Assembly (NCBI RefSeq): GCF_001424485.1 | Contig: NZ_LMQC01000019.1 | Location: forward strand, 372,001-436,000 | Direction of reading: 5' to 3' | DNA length: 64,000 nucleotides | Source of the DNA: Modestobacter sp. Leaf380 | Lineage (GTDB): Bacteria; Actinomycetota; Actinomycetes; Mycobacteriales; Geodermatophilaceae | In this document: positions 53,482 to 61,446 of the stretch, in pieces | Numbering within the stretch: the first letter of the stretch is position 1 | Layout: each line of letters starts with the position of its first letter | Program-made: the position numbers and the translations under genes | The notes under the pieces: model-generated | Databases searched by the model: none | The model's input: only the letters and a program-made list of their open reading frames with translations | What the model was told of the DNA's origin: nothing

Positions 53482-54153
53482 ATGGGCCACCCGGCAGTCG
53501 CGGTCACCGTCGACCTCGTCGTCCTCACCGTGCGGGAGGACGCGCTCTGCGTGCTGCTGGTCCGCCGCGGCGTCGAACCGCACCGGGGCCGAGAGGCCCT
53601 CCCCGGCGGCTTCCTGCGCCCGGACGAGGACCTGGCCGCCGCGGCCGCCCGCGAGCTCGCCGAGGAGACCGGCCTCACCGTCGGGCACCTGGAGCAGCTG
53701 GCCTCCTACGGCGCCCCCGACCGGGACCCCCGCCAGCGCGTGGTCACCGTGGCGCACCTGGCGCTGGTGCCCGACCAGCCGCTGCCCACCGCCGGCACCG
53801 ACGCCGCCGACGCCCGCTGGGTCCCCGTCGCCGACGCCTGCGGGCTCGCCTTCGACCACGACCGGGTGCTCGCCGACGGCGTCGAGCGGGCCCGGGCCAA
53901 GCTCGAGTACACCGCCCTGGCGACGGCGTTCTGCCCGCCGGCGTTCACCGTCGCCCAGCTGCGCCGGGTCTACGAGGTCGTCTGGGGCCGGGCCCTGGAC
54001 CCGCGGAACTTCCACCGCAAGGTCACCGGCACCCCCGGCCTGCTGGAGCCCACCGGCGAGACCACCACGAGGGACGGCGGCCGCCCCGCGCAGCTGTTCC
54101 GCCGCGGCCCGGCCGACACCCTGCACCCGCCCTTCCTCCGCACCGACGCCTGA
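53482..54153 (+). CDS. Nudix domain - winged HTH regulator (NrtR-like)
   Basis: 223 residues. A complete Nudix box begins at Gly43 (GFLRPDE then RELAEETGL), so hydrolase activity may persist. The C-terminal winged HTH runs from about 150 (FTVAQLRRVYEVVWGRALDPRNFHRK). NrtR-family proteins sense ADP-ribose or related NAD metabolites and control NAD genes. It is divergent from the SPFH/NAD-kinase-like operon. ATG 53482 sits 6 nt after TAGGGT, so the mRNA is probably leaderless. Confidence 0.87.
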   Translation: MGHPAVAVTVDLVVLTVREDALCVLLVRRGVEPHRGREALPGGFLRPDEDLAAAAARELAEETGLTVGHLEQLASYGAPDRDPRQRVVTVAHLALVPDQPLPTAGTDAADARWVPVADACGLAFDHDRVLADGVERARAKLEYTALATAFCPPAFTVAQLRRVYEVVWGRALDPRNFHRKVTGTPGLLEPTGETTTRDGGRPAQLFRRGPADTLHPPFLRTDA

Positions 54154-54186
54154 CCCGGCCGAGCCCGGGCCTGCGTCGCGGCGGGT

Positions 54187-54555
54187 TCAGCGGCGGAGCC
54201 CCGCGGGTGCCCGGCAGCGCCAGGCGTCGGTGACCAGCTCGGTGAGCAGGGCAGGGTCGACGTCGTCCAAGCGGACCAGCACGGCGGGGTGGCCGTCGAA
54301 GTGCGGGACGGTGAAGCAGACGTCGGGCTCGGCGGCCAGCAGCTCCGCCTTCTCGCCCTCACCCGCGACCCGGACGGCGAGCACCTCGCCCGCGGGGACG
54401 TCGTCCCCCAGGTCGGCGCGGTCTTCGACGCCCAGCGGCCGGGCCCACACGAAGGTCTTGCCGGCGACCTCCCAGGCGCGGTTGCCGTAGCTGGTGCCCT
54501 CGGTGACCTCCGGCAGCGCGGAGGCGGTGCGTTCGACGTCTGCCCAGGTGGCCAT
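54187..54555 (-). CDS. MmcQ/YjbR family protein
   Basis: 122 residues. MATWADVERTASALPEVTEGTSYGNRAWEV and FVWARPL are typical, with the C-terminal DPALLTELVTDAWRCRAP. This double-wing fold is of unknown function, with a suggested DNA-binding role. ATG 54555 follows CAGGGT by 7 nt. Confidence 0.85.
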   Translation of the reverse strand: MATWADVERTASALPEVTEGTSYGNRAWEVAGKTFVWARPLGVEDRADLGDDVPAGEVLAVRVAGEGEKAELLAAEPDVCFTVPHFDGHPAVLVRLDDVDPALLTELVTDAWRCRAPAGLRR

Positions 54556-54574
54556 GCCGGTCACCCTGGCCCGG

Positions 54575-55420
54575 TCAGCCGGCCCCGGCAAGGGCCGACC
54601 GCACCCGGTCGGCCACCTGGGCCATCGTGTCCCGCGCACGGACGGGGTCCTCGGTGAGGAAGTAGTGGTCCACCCCGGGTGTCTCGTGGTGCCAGACGTC
54701 GACGCCGGCCTCCCGCAGCCGCTGCACGTAGCGCACCCCGTCCCGGCGCAGGGTGTCCCGCTCGGCGGTGAGCACCAGCGCCGGCGGCAGACCAGCCAGG
54801 TCCGGGGCCAGCAGTGGGGACGCGTAGGGCTCCGACCGGGTGGCGACGTCGGGGAAGTAGACCCGGCGGACCAGGCCGCGCAGCGCCGGGGAGATCATCC
54901 CGGTCCCGGCGGGGAGCTCCGATGCCATGTCCAGGGCAGGGATGCCCAGCACCTGCAGCACGGGGGCTGACGAGCCGCGGTCCCGGGCCATCAGCGCCAC
55001 CGCGGCCGCCATCCCGCCGCCGGAGGAGAACCCGCCGACCGACACCCGCCGGTGCCGGCCCGCGACCCAGGCGGCGACGTCGTGGCACTGCTCCTGGGCG
55101 ACCGGGTACGCGACGTGGGGGCCGGTGCGGAAGTCGACGTTGTAGACGGTCGCCCCGGTGCTGGCGGTCAGGTAACGGCACCACCAGTCGTCCATCTGCG
55201 GGTACCGCATCAGCCACGCACCGCCGTGGGCGTGCACGTGGGCGCCGTCCCCGGTGCCCCGGTAGACGTGCACCGGCACCCGGCCGTACGCGGTGCCCAC
55301 CCGGACCACCTCGGGGTCGGGCAGCTCGGAACCGGCGAACCGCAGCTCCTCGCCGTACCGGACCGTCCACCGCGCGGTGGCGTGCATCGTCATCGCCTGG
55401 AGCCGATCGGTGAGCCGCAT
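54575..55420 (-). CDS. Alpha/beta hydrolase fold-3 (HSL-type) esterase
   Basis: 281 residues. HAHGGAWLMRYPQ holds the HGG oxyanion motif, GGFSSGGGMAAAVAL the nucleophile Ser, and HETPGVDHYF the catalytic His. HSL-type esterases act on short acyl esters. Convergent with nothing; divergent from the cupin gene by 55 bp. Confidence 0.9.
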   Translation of the reverse strand: MRLTDRLQAMTMHATARWTVRYGEELRFAGSELPDPEVVRVGTAYGRVPVHVYRGTGDGAHVHAHGGAWLMRYPQMDDWWCRYLTASTGATVYNVDFRTGPHVAYPVAQEQCHDVAAWVAGRHRRVSVGGFSSGGGMAAAVALMARDRGSSAPVLQVLGIPALDMASELPAGTGMISPALRGLVRRVYFPDVATRSEPYASPLLAPDLAGLPPALVLTAERDTLRRDGVRYVQRLREAGVDVWHHETPGVDHYFLTEDPVRARDTMAQVADRVRSALAGAG

Positions 55421-55475
55421 GCCCGGTGTTCGTCACCGGTCGACGGACGGTTGGTCCCGCTGGTAGGACCGGGGA

Positions 55476-55934
55476 ATGAGCTACGTCCCCGACCCGGCGA
55501 CCGTCTCCCGGCAGCGCGACCAGGAGCTCGCGGGGCGGACCCGCTTCATCGCCACCGGCGCGCAGACCCGGGGCGACTTCGGGCTCTTCGAGGTCACGCT
55601 GCCACCGGGCGGCGGGGGCCCGGGTCCGCACGTGCACCGCACGTTCAGCGAGTCCTTCCACGTGCTGGAGGGCCGGCTCGCCGTCCTGGACGGCGACACC
55701 TGGACCACCGCCGGCCCCGGCGACCTGGTCTACGTCCCCCGCTCCGGCGTGCACGGCTTCCACGCCGCCGACGCCGACGCCGGCTGCCGGTTCCTGCTGC
55801 TGTTCACCCCGGGCGCCCCGCGGGAGGACTACTTCCGCGGCATGGTCGAGCTGCGCGCCGGCGGCCACGTGCCCACCGCCGAGGAGCTCGACGAGCTCGC
55901 CGCCCGGTACGACCAGCTCAACCTCCGGGACTGA
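55476..55934 (+). CDS. Cupin-domain protein
   Basis: 152 residues. One beta-barrel cupin with GPHVHRTFSESFHVLEGRLAV (His, His, Glu-type metal site) and VYVPRSGVHGFHA (second His). Function unknown. It ends 17 bp inside the oppositely oriented VOC gene. Confidence 0.87.
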   Translation: MSYVPDPATVSRQRDQELAGRTRFIATGAQTRGDFGLFEVTLPPGGGGPGPHVHRTFSESFHVLEGRLAVLDGDTWTTAGPGDLVYVPRSGVHGFHAADADAGCRFLLLFTPGAPREDYFRGMVELRAGGHVPTAEELDELAARYDQLNLRD

Positions 55935-56640
55935 CCTGCAGGTCGTCCCGGTCCTGCTCTCCCTGGTCCTGCTCGTCCCGGTCCTCCCAGGTGCAGACGC
56001 AGATCTCGTTGCCCTCGGCGTCGGCCAGCACCCAGAACGAGCGCGCGTCGGCGTCGGAGAGCAGCCGGCCACCGGCCGCCAGCGCTGCGGCCACCCGGGC
56101 GTCGGCCTCGTCGTGCGGCACGGTGACGTCCAGGTGGATGCGGTTGCGCTGGTCGCGGGGGGCGTCCATCTGCTGGAACCAGACCGTCGGCAGGACACCC
56201 GCCGGGTCCACCAGCGCCTCGTCGTCCCCGGGCTGCGGCACCAGGCCCAGGACGGCGGCCCAGAACGGCAGCACCGCGGGGATGTCCAGGGCGTCGACGG
56301 CGATCTCCAGTGCCTGCACCGGGTGCGCGCCGCCGGGACGCACCGGTCGGTCCAGCACCTCGGTGACCCGGTGCGCCAGCTCGACGTCCCGCGCCGTGAC
56401 GACGCCCCCGGAACGGGTCTGCAGACCCAGCTCGACCCGGCCGGGGCGCAGGTCCACCCGCAGGTGGCCGTCGGCGTCGGCACCGAGCACGTCGGTGACG
56501 GCGGCCGCCAGACGGGCCCCCTGGGCGAGGGAGTCGACGGGCACCGAGGTGCACAGCTCGGCCAGCAGCAGCCGCCAGCCGATCGCCTCGACGGCCCGGG
56601 AGGCCTCGGTGCGGGTGAGCGGCACGTCGGGGGTGGTCAC
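55918..56640 (-). CDS. Pterin-carbinolamine-dehydratase-like / VOC fusion protein
   Basis: 240 residues. Residues 1-100 resemble 4a-hydroxytetrahydrobiopterin dehydratase (RTEASRAVEAIGWRLLL, then LQTRSGGVVTARDVELAHRV), although the usual catalytic His triad is not seen. Residues 105-225 form a VOC domain (ALEIAVDALDIPAVLPFWAAVLG, VWFQQMDAPRDQRNRIHLDV, SFWVLADAEGNEICVC). A short Asp/Gln/Glu-rich tail follows. Such fusions are found in actinobacteria; function unknown. ATG 56640, just downstream of dnaB. Confidence 0.8.
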   Translation of the reverse strand: MTTPDVPLTRTEASRAVEAIGWRLLLAELCTSVPVDSLAQGARLAAAVTDVLGADADGHLRVDLRPGRVELGLQTRSGGVVTARDVELAHRVTEVLDRPVRPGGAHPVQALEIAVDALDIPAVLPFWAAVLGLVPQPGDDEALVDPAGVLPTVWFQQMDAPRDQRNRIHLDVTVPHDEADARVAAALAAGGRLLSDADARSFWVLADAEGNEICVCTWEDRDEQDQGEQDRDDLQVSPGG

Positions 56641-56642
56641 GG

Positions 56643-58013
56643 TCAGTTCGCCATGTCCACGAAGCGCGAGTAGTGACCCTGGAAGGCGACGGTGACGTTC
56701 GCGGTGGGGCCGTTGCGGTGCTTGACCAGCATGATGTCGGCCTCGCCGGCCCGCGGGGACTCCTTCTCGTACATGTCCTCGCGGTGGATCATCATCACCA
56801 TGTCGGCGTCCTGCTCGATGGAGCCGGACTCACGGAGGTCGGACAGCATCGGCTTCTTGTCCTGGCGCTGCTCGGAGCCACGGTTGAGCTGGCTCATCGC
56901 GATCACCGGGACCTCGAGCTCCTTGGCCAGCAGCTTGAGGGCACGGGAGAACTCCGAGACCTCCTGCTGGCGGGACTCCACCCGCTTGCCCGACGTCATC
57001 AGCTGCAGGTAGTCGATCACCACGAGCTTGAGGTCGTTGCGCTGCTTGAGCCGCCGGGCCTTGGCCCGGATCTCCATCATCGTCATGTTGGGGGAGTCGT
57101 CGATGTAGAGCGGGGCGTCGGCGACCTCGCCCATCCGGCGGGCCAGCTTCGACCAGTCCTCGTCGCTGAGCGAGCCGGCGCGCATGTGGTGCAGCGGCAC
57201 CTTCGCCTCGGCCGACAGCAGACGCATGGTGATCTCGTGCTTGCTCATCTCCAGGCTGAAGATGCAGGCGGCCTGGTGGTGCTTGACCGAGGCGTTGCGG
57301 GCGATGTCCAGCCCCAGGGTGGACTTGCCGACGCCGGGTCGGGCCGCGATGACGATCATCTGACCGGCCTGCAGGCCGTTGGTCAGCTCGTCGAGGTCGC
57401 GGATGCCGGTGGGCACACCGCGGGCGGTGCCACCGCGGCTGGCGATGGCGTCCAGCTCGTCCATGGTGGGCTGCAGGACGTCCTCGAGGCGCGAGTAGTC
57501 CTCGCTCATCCGCTTCTCGGTGACGTCGTAGATCTCCTGCTGCGCCCGGTCGACGATGTCGTCGACGTCGCCCTTGCCGCCGGCCGCGCCGTAGCCCAGC
57601 TGGACCACCCGGGTGCCGGCCTCGACCAGGCGGCGCAGCACGGCCTGCTCGGCCACGATCGCGGCGTAGTAGCCGGCGTTCGCCGCCGTGGGCGTGGACT
57701 GGATGAGCGTGTGCAGGTAGACCGCCCCGCCCATCTTGGACAGCTGGTCGGTGCGGTTGAGCTCGGCGGAGACGGTGATCGCGTCGGCGGGCTCACCGCG
57801 GCCGTAGAGGTCCAGGACGCAGTCGAAGACGATCTGGTGGGCCGGGCGGTAGAAGTCCGCCCCGTGCAGGACCTCCACGACGTCGGCGATGGCGTCCTTG
57901 CTCAGCAGCATGCCGCCGAGCACCGACTGCTCGGCAGCGACGTCCTGAGGGGGCTGGCGGTCGTACTGCGGTGCCGCGGCCACCGGCCTGCTGATGTCGT
58001 CGACCACTGCCAC
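56643..58013 (-). CDS. dnaB: Replicative DNA helicase
   Basis: 456 residues. N-terminal DnaB domain (VAAEQSVLGGMLLSKDAIADVVEVL), then RecA-like core with Walker A AARPGVGKSTLGL, Walker B KLVVIDYLQLM, MSQLNRGSEQR and QDADMVMMIHR. It unwinds DNA at the fork. No intein interrupts it, unlike dnaB of some mycobacteria. GTG 58013 (or 58007) begins the conserved VAVVDDI part. Confidence 0.95.
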   Translation of the reverse strand: MAVVDDISRPVAAAPQYDRQPPQDVAAEQSVLGGMLLSKDAIADVVEVLHGADFYRPAHQIVFDCVLDLYGRGEPADAITVSAELNRTDQLSKMGGAVYLHTLIQSTPTAANAGYYAAIVAEQAVLRRLVEAGTRVVQLGYGAAGGKGDVDDIVDRAQQEIYDVTEKRMSEDYSRLEDVLQPTMDELDAIASRGGTARGVPTGIRDLDELTNGLQAGQMIVIAARPGVGKSTLGLDIARNASVKHHQAACIFSLEMSKHEITMRLLSAEAKVPLHHMRAGSLSDEDWSKLARRMGEVADAPLYIDDSPNMTMMEIRAKARRLKQRNDLKLVVIDYLQLMTSGKRVESRQQEVSEFSRALKLLAKELEVPVIAMSQLNRGSEQRQDKKPMLSDLRESGSIEQDADMVMMIHREDMYEKESPRAGEADIMLVKHRNGPTANVTVAFQGHYSRFVDMAN

Positions 58014-58148
58014 TGTCGTGAGCCCCCATCTGTTGCGCGCCACTGCCGGGACGGGGCACCTCGGGGTGCCCCGTCCGTCGTCGTCCTTCGTATCGCGGGG
58101 CACCGACAGAACCGGTGCTGACCACCCCGCGCGGTGGATCCAGCGGTG

Positions 58149-58177
58149 ACGCTAGGCAGCCGGGGGGCCGCCGTCCA
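58149..58177 (-). promoter_or_regulatory. Probable dnaB promoter
   Basis: Minus-strand TGGACG (58177-58172), a 17-bp spacer and TAGCGT (58154-58149). TAGCGT is the same -10 as proposed for tctC and glpF. Confidence 0.45.
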
Positions 58178-58455
58178 CGAGCGCTGTGCACAGGCCTCTG
58201 CACAACCTGGGGACAGAGCCGTGGACGGACGGTGCCTCCGTGTGGAGGGGACGGGGACGGCTGCCCGTCATCGGCCGTCCGGGCCCCGGCCACCTGCCGG
58301 TCTCCTGCGCGGAGCCTGTGGACGGGAGAAACTTCTGCTCCGCCGCGGGGCCCGGGCGCGTCGCGGCGCCCGCCCTCGTCCCGGTGTCCAACGTCGACGT
58401 GCTGTCCGCCGTGGTCCGGCGTCACCGGCCGGGCGGGGACCCCGACCCGGAAACG

Positions 58456-58495
58456 CCACGAGGGGCGCCGGACCGGAGTCCGACGCCCCTCGTGG
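58456..58495 (-). terminator. Terminator of the rpsF-rplI operon
   Basis: CCACGAGGGGCG (58456-58467) pairs with CGCCCCTCGTGG (58484-58495), with inner CGGAC/GTCCG, and is followed on the minus strand by CGTTT. It lies 20 bp after the rplI stop. Confidence 0.85.
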
Positions 58496-58514
58496 GCGGT
58501 GCTGGGTGCTGCTG

Positions 58515-58970
58515 TCAGGCTGCGACGACCTCGATGGCCAGCGCGGCGCTGACCTCGGGGTGGACGCGCACCGTGACGGTGTGCGAGCCGGTGCTCTTGA
58601 TCGAGCTGGGCAGCTCGACCCGGCGGCGGTCCAGCGAGGGACCACCGGCGGCGGTCACCGCGGCGACGACGTCGGCCGTGGTGATCGAGCCGAACAGACG
58701 ACCGCCGTTGCCGGCCTTGGCCGGGACGGAGACCGACAGCGAGGAGAGCTGGCCGGCGATCTGCTTGGCCTCCTCGAGGGTGGCGACGTCGCGGGCGGCC
58801 CGCGCACGGCGCAGGCCCTCGACCTGCTTCTGGGCACCGCGGGTGGCCATGATGGCCAGGCCGCGGGGCAGGAGGTAGTTGCGGGCGTACCCGCCCTTCA
58901 CCTCGACGGTGTCCCCGGCAGAGCCGAGGCCGGTGACCTCCTGGGTCAGGATCAGCTTCGATGCGCTCAT
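58515..58970 (-). CDS. rplI: Ribosomal protein bL9
   Basis: 151 residues. MSASKLILTQEVTGLGSAGDTVEVKGGYARNYLLPRGLA is the universal L9 opening (shown in part: GDTVEVKGGYARNYLLPRG), and the C-terminal domain ends IKSTGSHTVTVRVHPEVSA. It binds 23S rRNA and aids frame maintenance. The ATG follows rpsR after two bases. Confidence 0.97.
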   Translation of the reverse strand: MSASKLILTQEVTGLGSAGDTVEVKGGYARNYLLPRGLAIMATRGAQKQVEGLRRARAARDVATLEEAKQIAGQLSSLSVSVPAKAGNGGRLFGSITTADVVAAVTAAGGPSLDRRRVELPSSIKSTGSHTVTVRVHPEVSAALAIEVVAA

Positions 58971-58972
58971 GG

Positions 58973-59209
58973 TCAGCGCGCCGTGGAGGTGTAGGGCAGC
59001 AGGGCCATCTCGCGGCTGTTCTTCACGGCCACGGCGACGTCACGCTGGTGCTGGCTGCAGTTGCCGCTGACGCGGCGGGCGCGGATCTTGCCCCGGTCGG
59101 AGATGAACTTCCGGAGCAGGGTGGTGTCCTTGTAGTCGACACCGGTCGCCTTGTCCTTGCAGAACTGGCAGACCTTCTTCTTGGGCTTGCGGATGGGTGG
59201 CTTGGGCAC
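58973..59209 (-). CDS. rpsR: Ribosomal protein bS18, zinc-binding type
   Basis: 78 residues. Cys14, Cys17 (CQFC), Cys51 and His54 (CSQH) form a complete zinc site, so this is the C-plus isoform; a zinc-free paralogue, if any, is elsewhere. [16 protein letters not shown] is typical. It pairs with S6 on the 30S platform. Confidence 0.97.
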   Translation of the reverse strand: MPKPPIRKPKKKVCQFCKDKATGVDYKDTTLLRKFISDRGKIRARRVSGNCSQHQRDVAVAVKNSREMALLPYTSTAR

Positions 59210-59242
59210 AGGGTTCTCCTGGATTGCTTGTGGAGTACGAGA

Positions 59243-59758
59243 TCAGAAGGGCGGTTCGTCCGAGGACGACGCCGGGGTCGACCAGGGGTCGCTGGAAGCG
59301 CTGCTGCCGCCACCGCCGCCGCCGCCGGAGGAGCCGAAGCCCCCACCGCCGCCGCCGCCGGAGCCGCCACCGAACCCGCCGCCGTCACTGCCGCGGTTGG
59401 CCTTGGTGACCTTCGCGGTGGCGTAACGGAGCGAGGGGCCGATCTCGTCGACCTCGAGCTCGATGACGGTGCGCTTCTCGCCCTCCTTCGTGTCGAAGGA
59501 GCGCTGCTTGAGGCGACCGCTGACGATGACCCGGGAGCCACGGGTGAGCGACTCGGCGACGTTCTCCGCCGCCTGGCGCCACACGTTGCACCGCAGGAAG
59601 AGCGCCTCGCCGTCCTTCCACTCCGACGTCTGACGGTCGAAGGTCCGCGGCGTGGAGGCCACGGTGAAGTTCGCGACGGCTGCGCCGGACGGCGTGAAAC
59701 GCAACTCCGGGTCGGCGGTCAGGTTGCCGATGACGGTGATGACGGTCTCGCCGGCCAT
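59243..59758 (-). CDS. ssb: Single-stranded DNA-binding protein
   Basis: 171 residues. OB-fold: [49 protein letters not shown] and [13 protein letters not shown] Gly/Ser-rich linker precedes the acidic tip SSDEPPF, which recruits repair and replication proteins. Middle gene of rpsF-ssb-rpsR, the common bacterial order. Confidence 0.97.
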   Translation of the reverse strand: MAGETVITVIGNLTADPELRFTPSGAAVANFTVASTPRTFDRQTSEWKDGEALFLRCNVWRQAAENVAESLTRGSRVIVSGRLKQRSFDTKEGEKRTVIELEVDEIGPSLRYATAKVTKANRGSDGGGFGGGSGGGGGGGFGSSGGGGGGGSSASSDPWSTPASSSDEPPF

Positions 59759-59760
59759 GG

Positions 59761-60048
59761 TCAGTGAGCCTCGGGCCGCATCAGCTTGGTGCGCAGGATG
59801 GACTCGTTGAGGTTCAGCTGACGGTCCAGCTCGGCCACCGCAGCGGGCTCGGCCTGGATGTCGACGATGGCGTAGATGCCCTCGACGTTCTTCTTGATCT
59901 CGTAGGCGAGACGTCGACGACCCCAGATGTCGGTCTTGACGGTGCCACCGGAGTTGGTGACGACCGACAGGAACCGGTCCAGGCTGGGAGCGATGGTGCG
60001 CTCCTCGAGCTCGGGGTCGAGGATGATCATCAGTTCGTAGTGACGCAC
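59761..60048 (-). CDS. rpsF: Ribosomal protein bS6
   Basis: 95 residues. [27 protein letters not shown] and [23 protein letters not shown] are characteristic. GTG 60048 with AGGAGG 11 bp upstream. First gene of rpsF-ssb-rpsR-rplI. S6 with S18 is expected to regulate it through the leader hairpin. Confidence 0.97.
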   Translation of the reverse strand: MRHYELMIILDPELEERTIAPSLDRFLSVVTNSGGTVKTDIWGRRRLAYEIKKNVEGIYAIVDIQAEPAAVAELDRQLNLNESILRTKLMRPEAH

Positions 60049-60059
60049 GGAGAACCCCA

Positions 60060-60103
60060 CCTCCTCTGGTCTCAGCGGCTGCAGAGGATCTGCAGCAGGA
60101 GGG
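60060..60103 (-). ncRNA. Candidate S6:S18-binding rpsF leader
   Basis: In minus-strand RNA CCUCC (60102-60098) can pair with GGAGG (60064-60060), hiding the rpsF Shine-Dalgarno. Inside is the hairpin CUGCAG-AUCCU-CUGCAG followed by CCG in the 3' interior loop. A CCG beside such a stem is the hallmark of S6:S18 leaders. Confidence 0.6.
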
Positions 60104-60164
60104 CTGTACACGCGTCGCGCGCCCTGAGGACCGCACCTGACGGTCGACCGGACGCGCTCGTTCC

Positions 60165-60173
60165 ACAGTACCA
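60165..60173 (-). promoter_or_regulatory. Probable rpsF extended -10
   Basis: Minus-strand TGGTACTGT is an extended -10 (TGn-TACTGT). It would give a leader of about 110 nt holding the S6:S18 hairpin. No good -35 was found. Confidence 0.4.
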
Positions 60174-60190
60174 GCCGGTCAGACGCACGC

Positions 60191-60221
60191 CCGGCCCCCG
60201 TCCACAGGGGACGAGGGCCGG
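60191..60221 (-). terminator. Terminator after the cupredoxin-like gene
   Basis: CCGGCCCCCGTCC (60191-60203) pairs, with one mismatch, with GGACGAGGGCCGG (60209-60221), 15 bp beyond the stop. Confidence 0.7.
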
Positions 60222-60235
60222 TCGCGGCGGTGGGA

Positions 60236-61285
60236 CTAGGCAGCGGCGGCGCGGTCCGCGGTGCGCTGGGACAGGTGGGTCCGCACCAGGGCGGCGCTGA
60301 CCCCGGCCAGGGCGACGACGGCGGCCAGGGCCGGCACCGACAGCGCCGGGTCGGGACCGGCGGCCGCGGTGTCCGAGGCGGTGGCGACGTCGTCCCCGGC
60401 GCCCTCGCCCAGACCGGACCCGCCCAGGCCGGCGAGCTCGCCGAAGACCGGGACCGAGGCGCCGTCGTAGCTGCCCGCGTTGCCGCCGCCGCCGCTGGCC
60501 GCGGAGGGCTGGGTCCGCGGGCTGAAGCGGGTCGGGTCGAACGCGGCGGCCGCCGAGGTGTCCACCGGGGCCATCTGACCGGCGGACGTGGTGGTGCCGT
60601 AGGAGTAGGCCGTGCCCTCCAGCGGGGTGCCCGTCTCGGCCGGCGCCGAGGCGGTCGGGGTCTCGGCGACCGGGGCGGTCGGGGTGACCGGGACCGGCGC
60701 CTGGGGCACCGGCAGGGAGGGGACGACGGCCGGGGGGACGGTCACCGGCGGCAGGGTCGGCAGGTTCACCGAGGGCAGGTTCGGCAGCGGCACCAGCGTG
60801 TTCACCACGAACGGGGTGGGCACCGGCAGCGCCGGCAGCTGCCCCAGCGTGGCGTCGATCAGACCCTGGGTGAGCGCCGGCCCGCTGCTCACCACGCGGT
60901 AGGCGTAGGTGATCGAGCAGACGGCGCAGCTCTGGCCGAAGGACTCCGAGACGCTCGCCCCAGCGGGCAGGGGCTTGGTCCCTGACGGCAGCCGGAGGGT
61001 CACGTCGGTCGAGACGGTGACGTCCACCAGGGAGGGGAGCAGCCCGCCGCCCACCCGCAGCGGCTTGTCGGCGATCTGGTTGCTGAAGGTGACCGTGCCG
61101 CCGGCGTCCACGGACACGATCGGCGGCGTCAGGTCCCGGATGGCGACCGTGGCGGTCGGCGCCGCGCTCGCGGTCGGGGCGGCGAGCACCGACCCGGCCA
61201 CGGCCAGCAGCCAGCCCAGGGTGGCCACGGCGATGCCGCGTCGTGCCGTCCGGCGGAGTCGCCCGCTGTCCACCGCGCTGTCCAT
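60236..61285 (-). CDS. Exported cupredoxin-like protein with Pro/Val-rich stalk and C-terminal membrane anchor
   Basis: 349 residues. Signal peptide (residues about 17-42, cleaved near SAAPTA), a plastocyanin-like N-terminal domain ([21 protein letters not shown], two Cys in SCAVCSITY), then a long Pro/Val/Thr stalk, a Gly/Ser linker and a C-terminal hydrophobic segment ([21 protein letters not shown]) with a basic tail. No complete copper-ligand set is visible. Position matches a membrane-protein slot next to rpsF in other actinobacteria. Function unknown. Confidence 0.72.
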   Translation of the reverse strand: MDSAVDSGRLRRTARRGIAVATLGWLLAVAGSVLAAPTASAAPTATVAIRDLTPPIVSVDAGGTVTFSNQIADKPLRVGGGLLPSLVDVTVSTDVTLRLPSGTKPLPAGASVSESFGQSCAVCSITYAYRVVSSGPALTQGLIDATLGQLPALPVPTPFVVNTLVPLPNLPSVNLPTLPPVTVPPAVVPSLPVPQAPVPVTPTAPVAETPTASAPAETGTPLEGTAYSYGTTTSAGQMAPVDTSAAAAFDPTRFSPRTQPSAASGGGGNAGSYDGASVPVFGELAGLGGSGLGEGAGDDVATASDTAAAGPDPALSVPALAAVVALAGVSAALVRTHLSQRTADRAAAA

Positions 61286-61446
61286 CTGTGCCTCCACGTC
61301 GAGGTGTCCACGCTCACCTGTACCCACGAGTGACGGGTACCACGGTGGAGAACGATGATGTGACCCAGGCGATACGGGCGCCACTCGAGAGACCCACCCG
61401 TCCGGTGCCGGCCGGGACCGTCGGTGGTGCGTGGCAGGGTCGGGGC

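Larger units (their letters stand above)
58014..58514. other. 501-bp gap upstream of dnaB
   Basis: It holds the dnaB leader and probable promoter, several CTGTG-C/G-ACAG-like words that loosely recall DnaA boxes without matching them, and the rplI-operon terminator. The long open frames crossing it look like shadows; no gene is supported. Confidence 0.6.

Noticed and set aside
56643-58013. Intein in dnaB
   Set aside because: The reading frame is uninterrupted at 456 residues and the Walker A region is contiguous.
58014-58514. Possible oriC or DnaA-box cluster upstream of dnaB
   Set aside because: CTGTGCACAG- and CTGTGGAC-like words occur, but none matches TTGTCCACA well and there is no AT-rich unwinding stretch or dnaA/dnaN gene.
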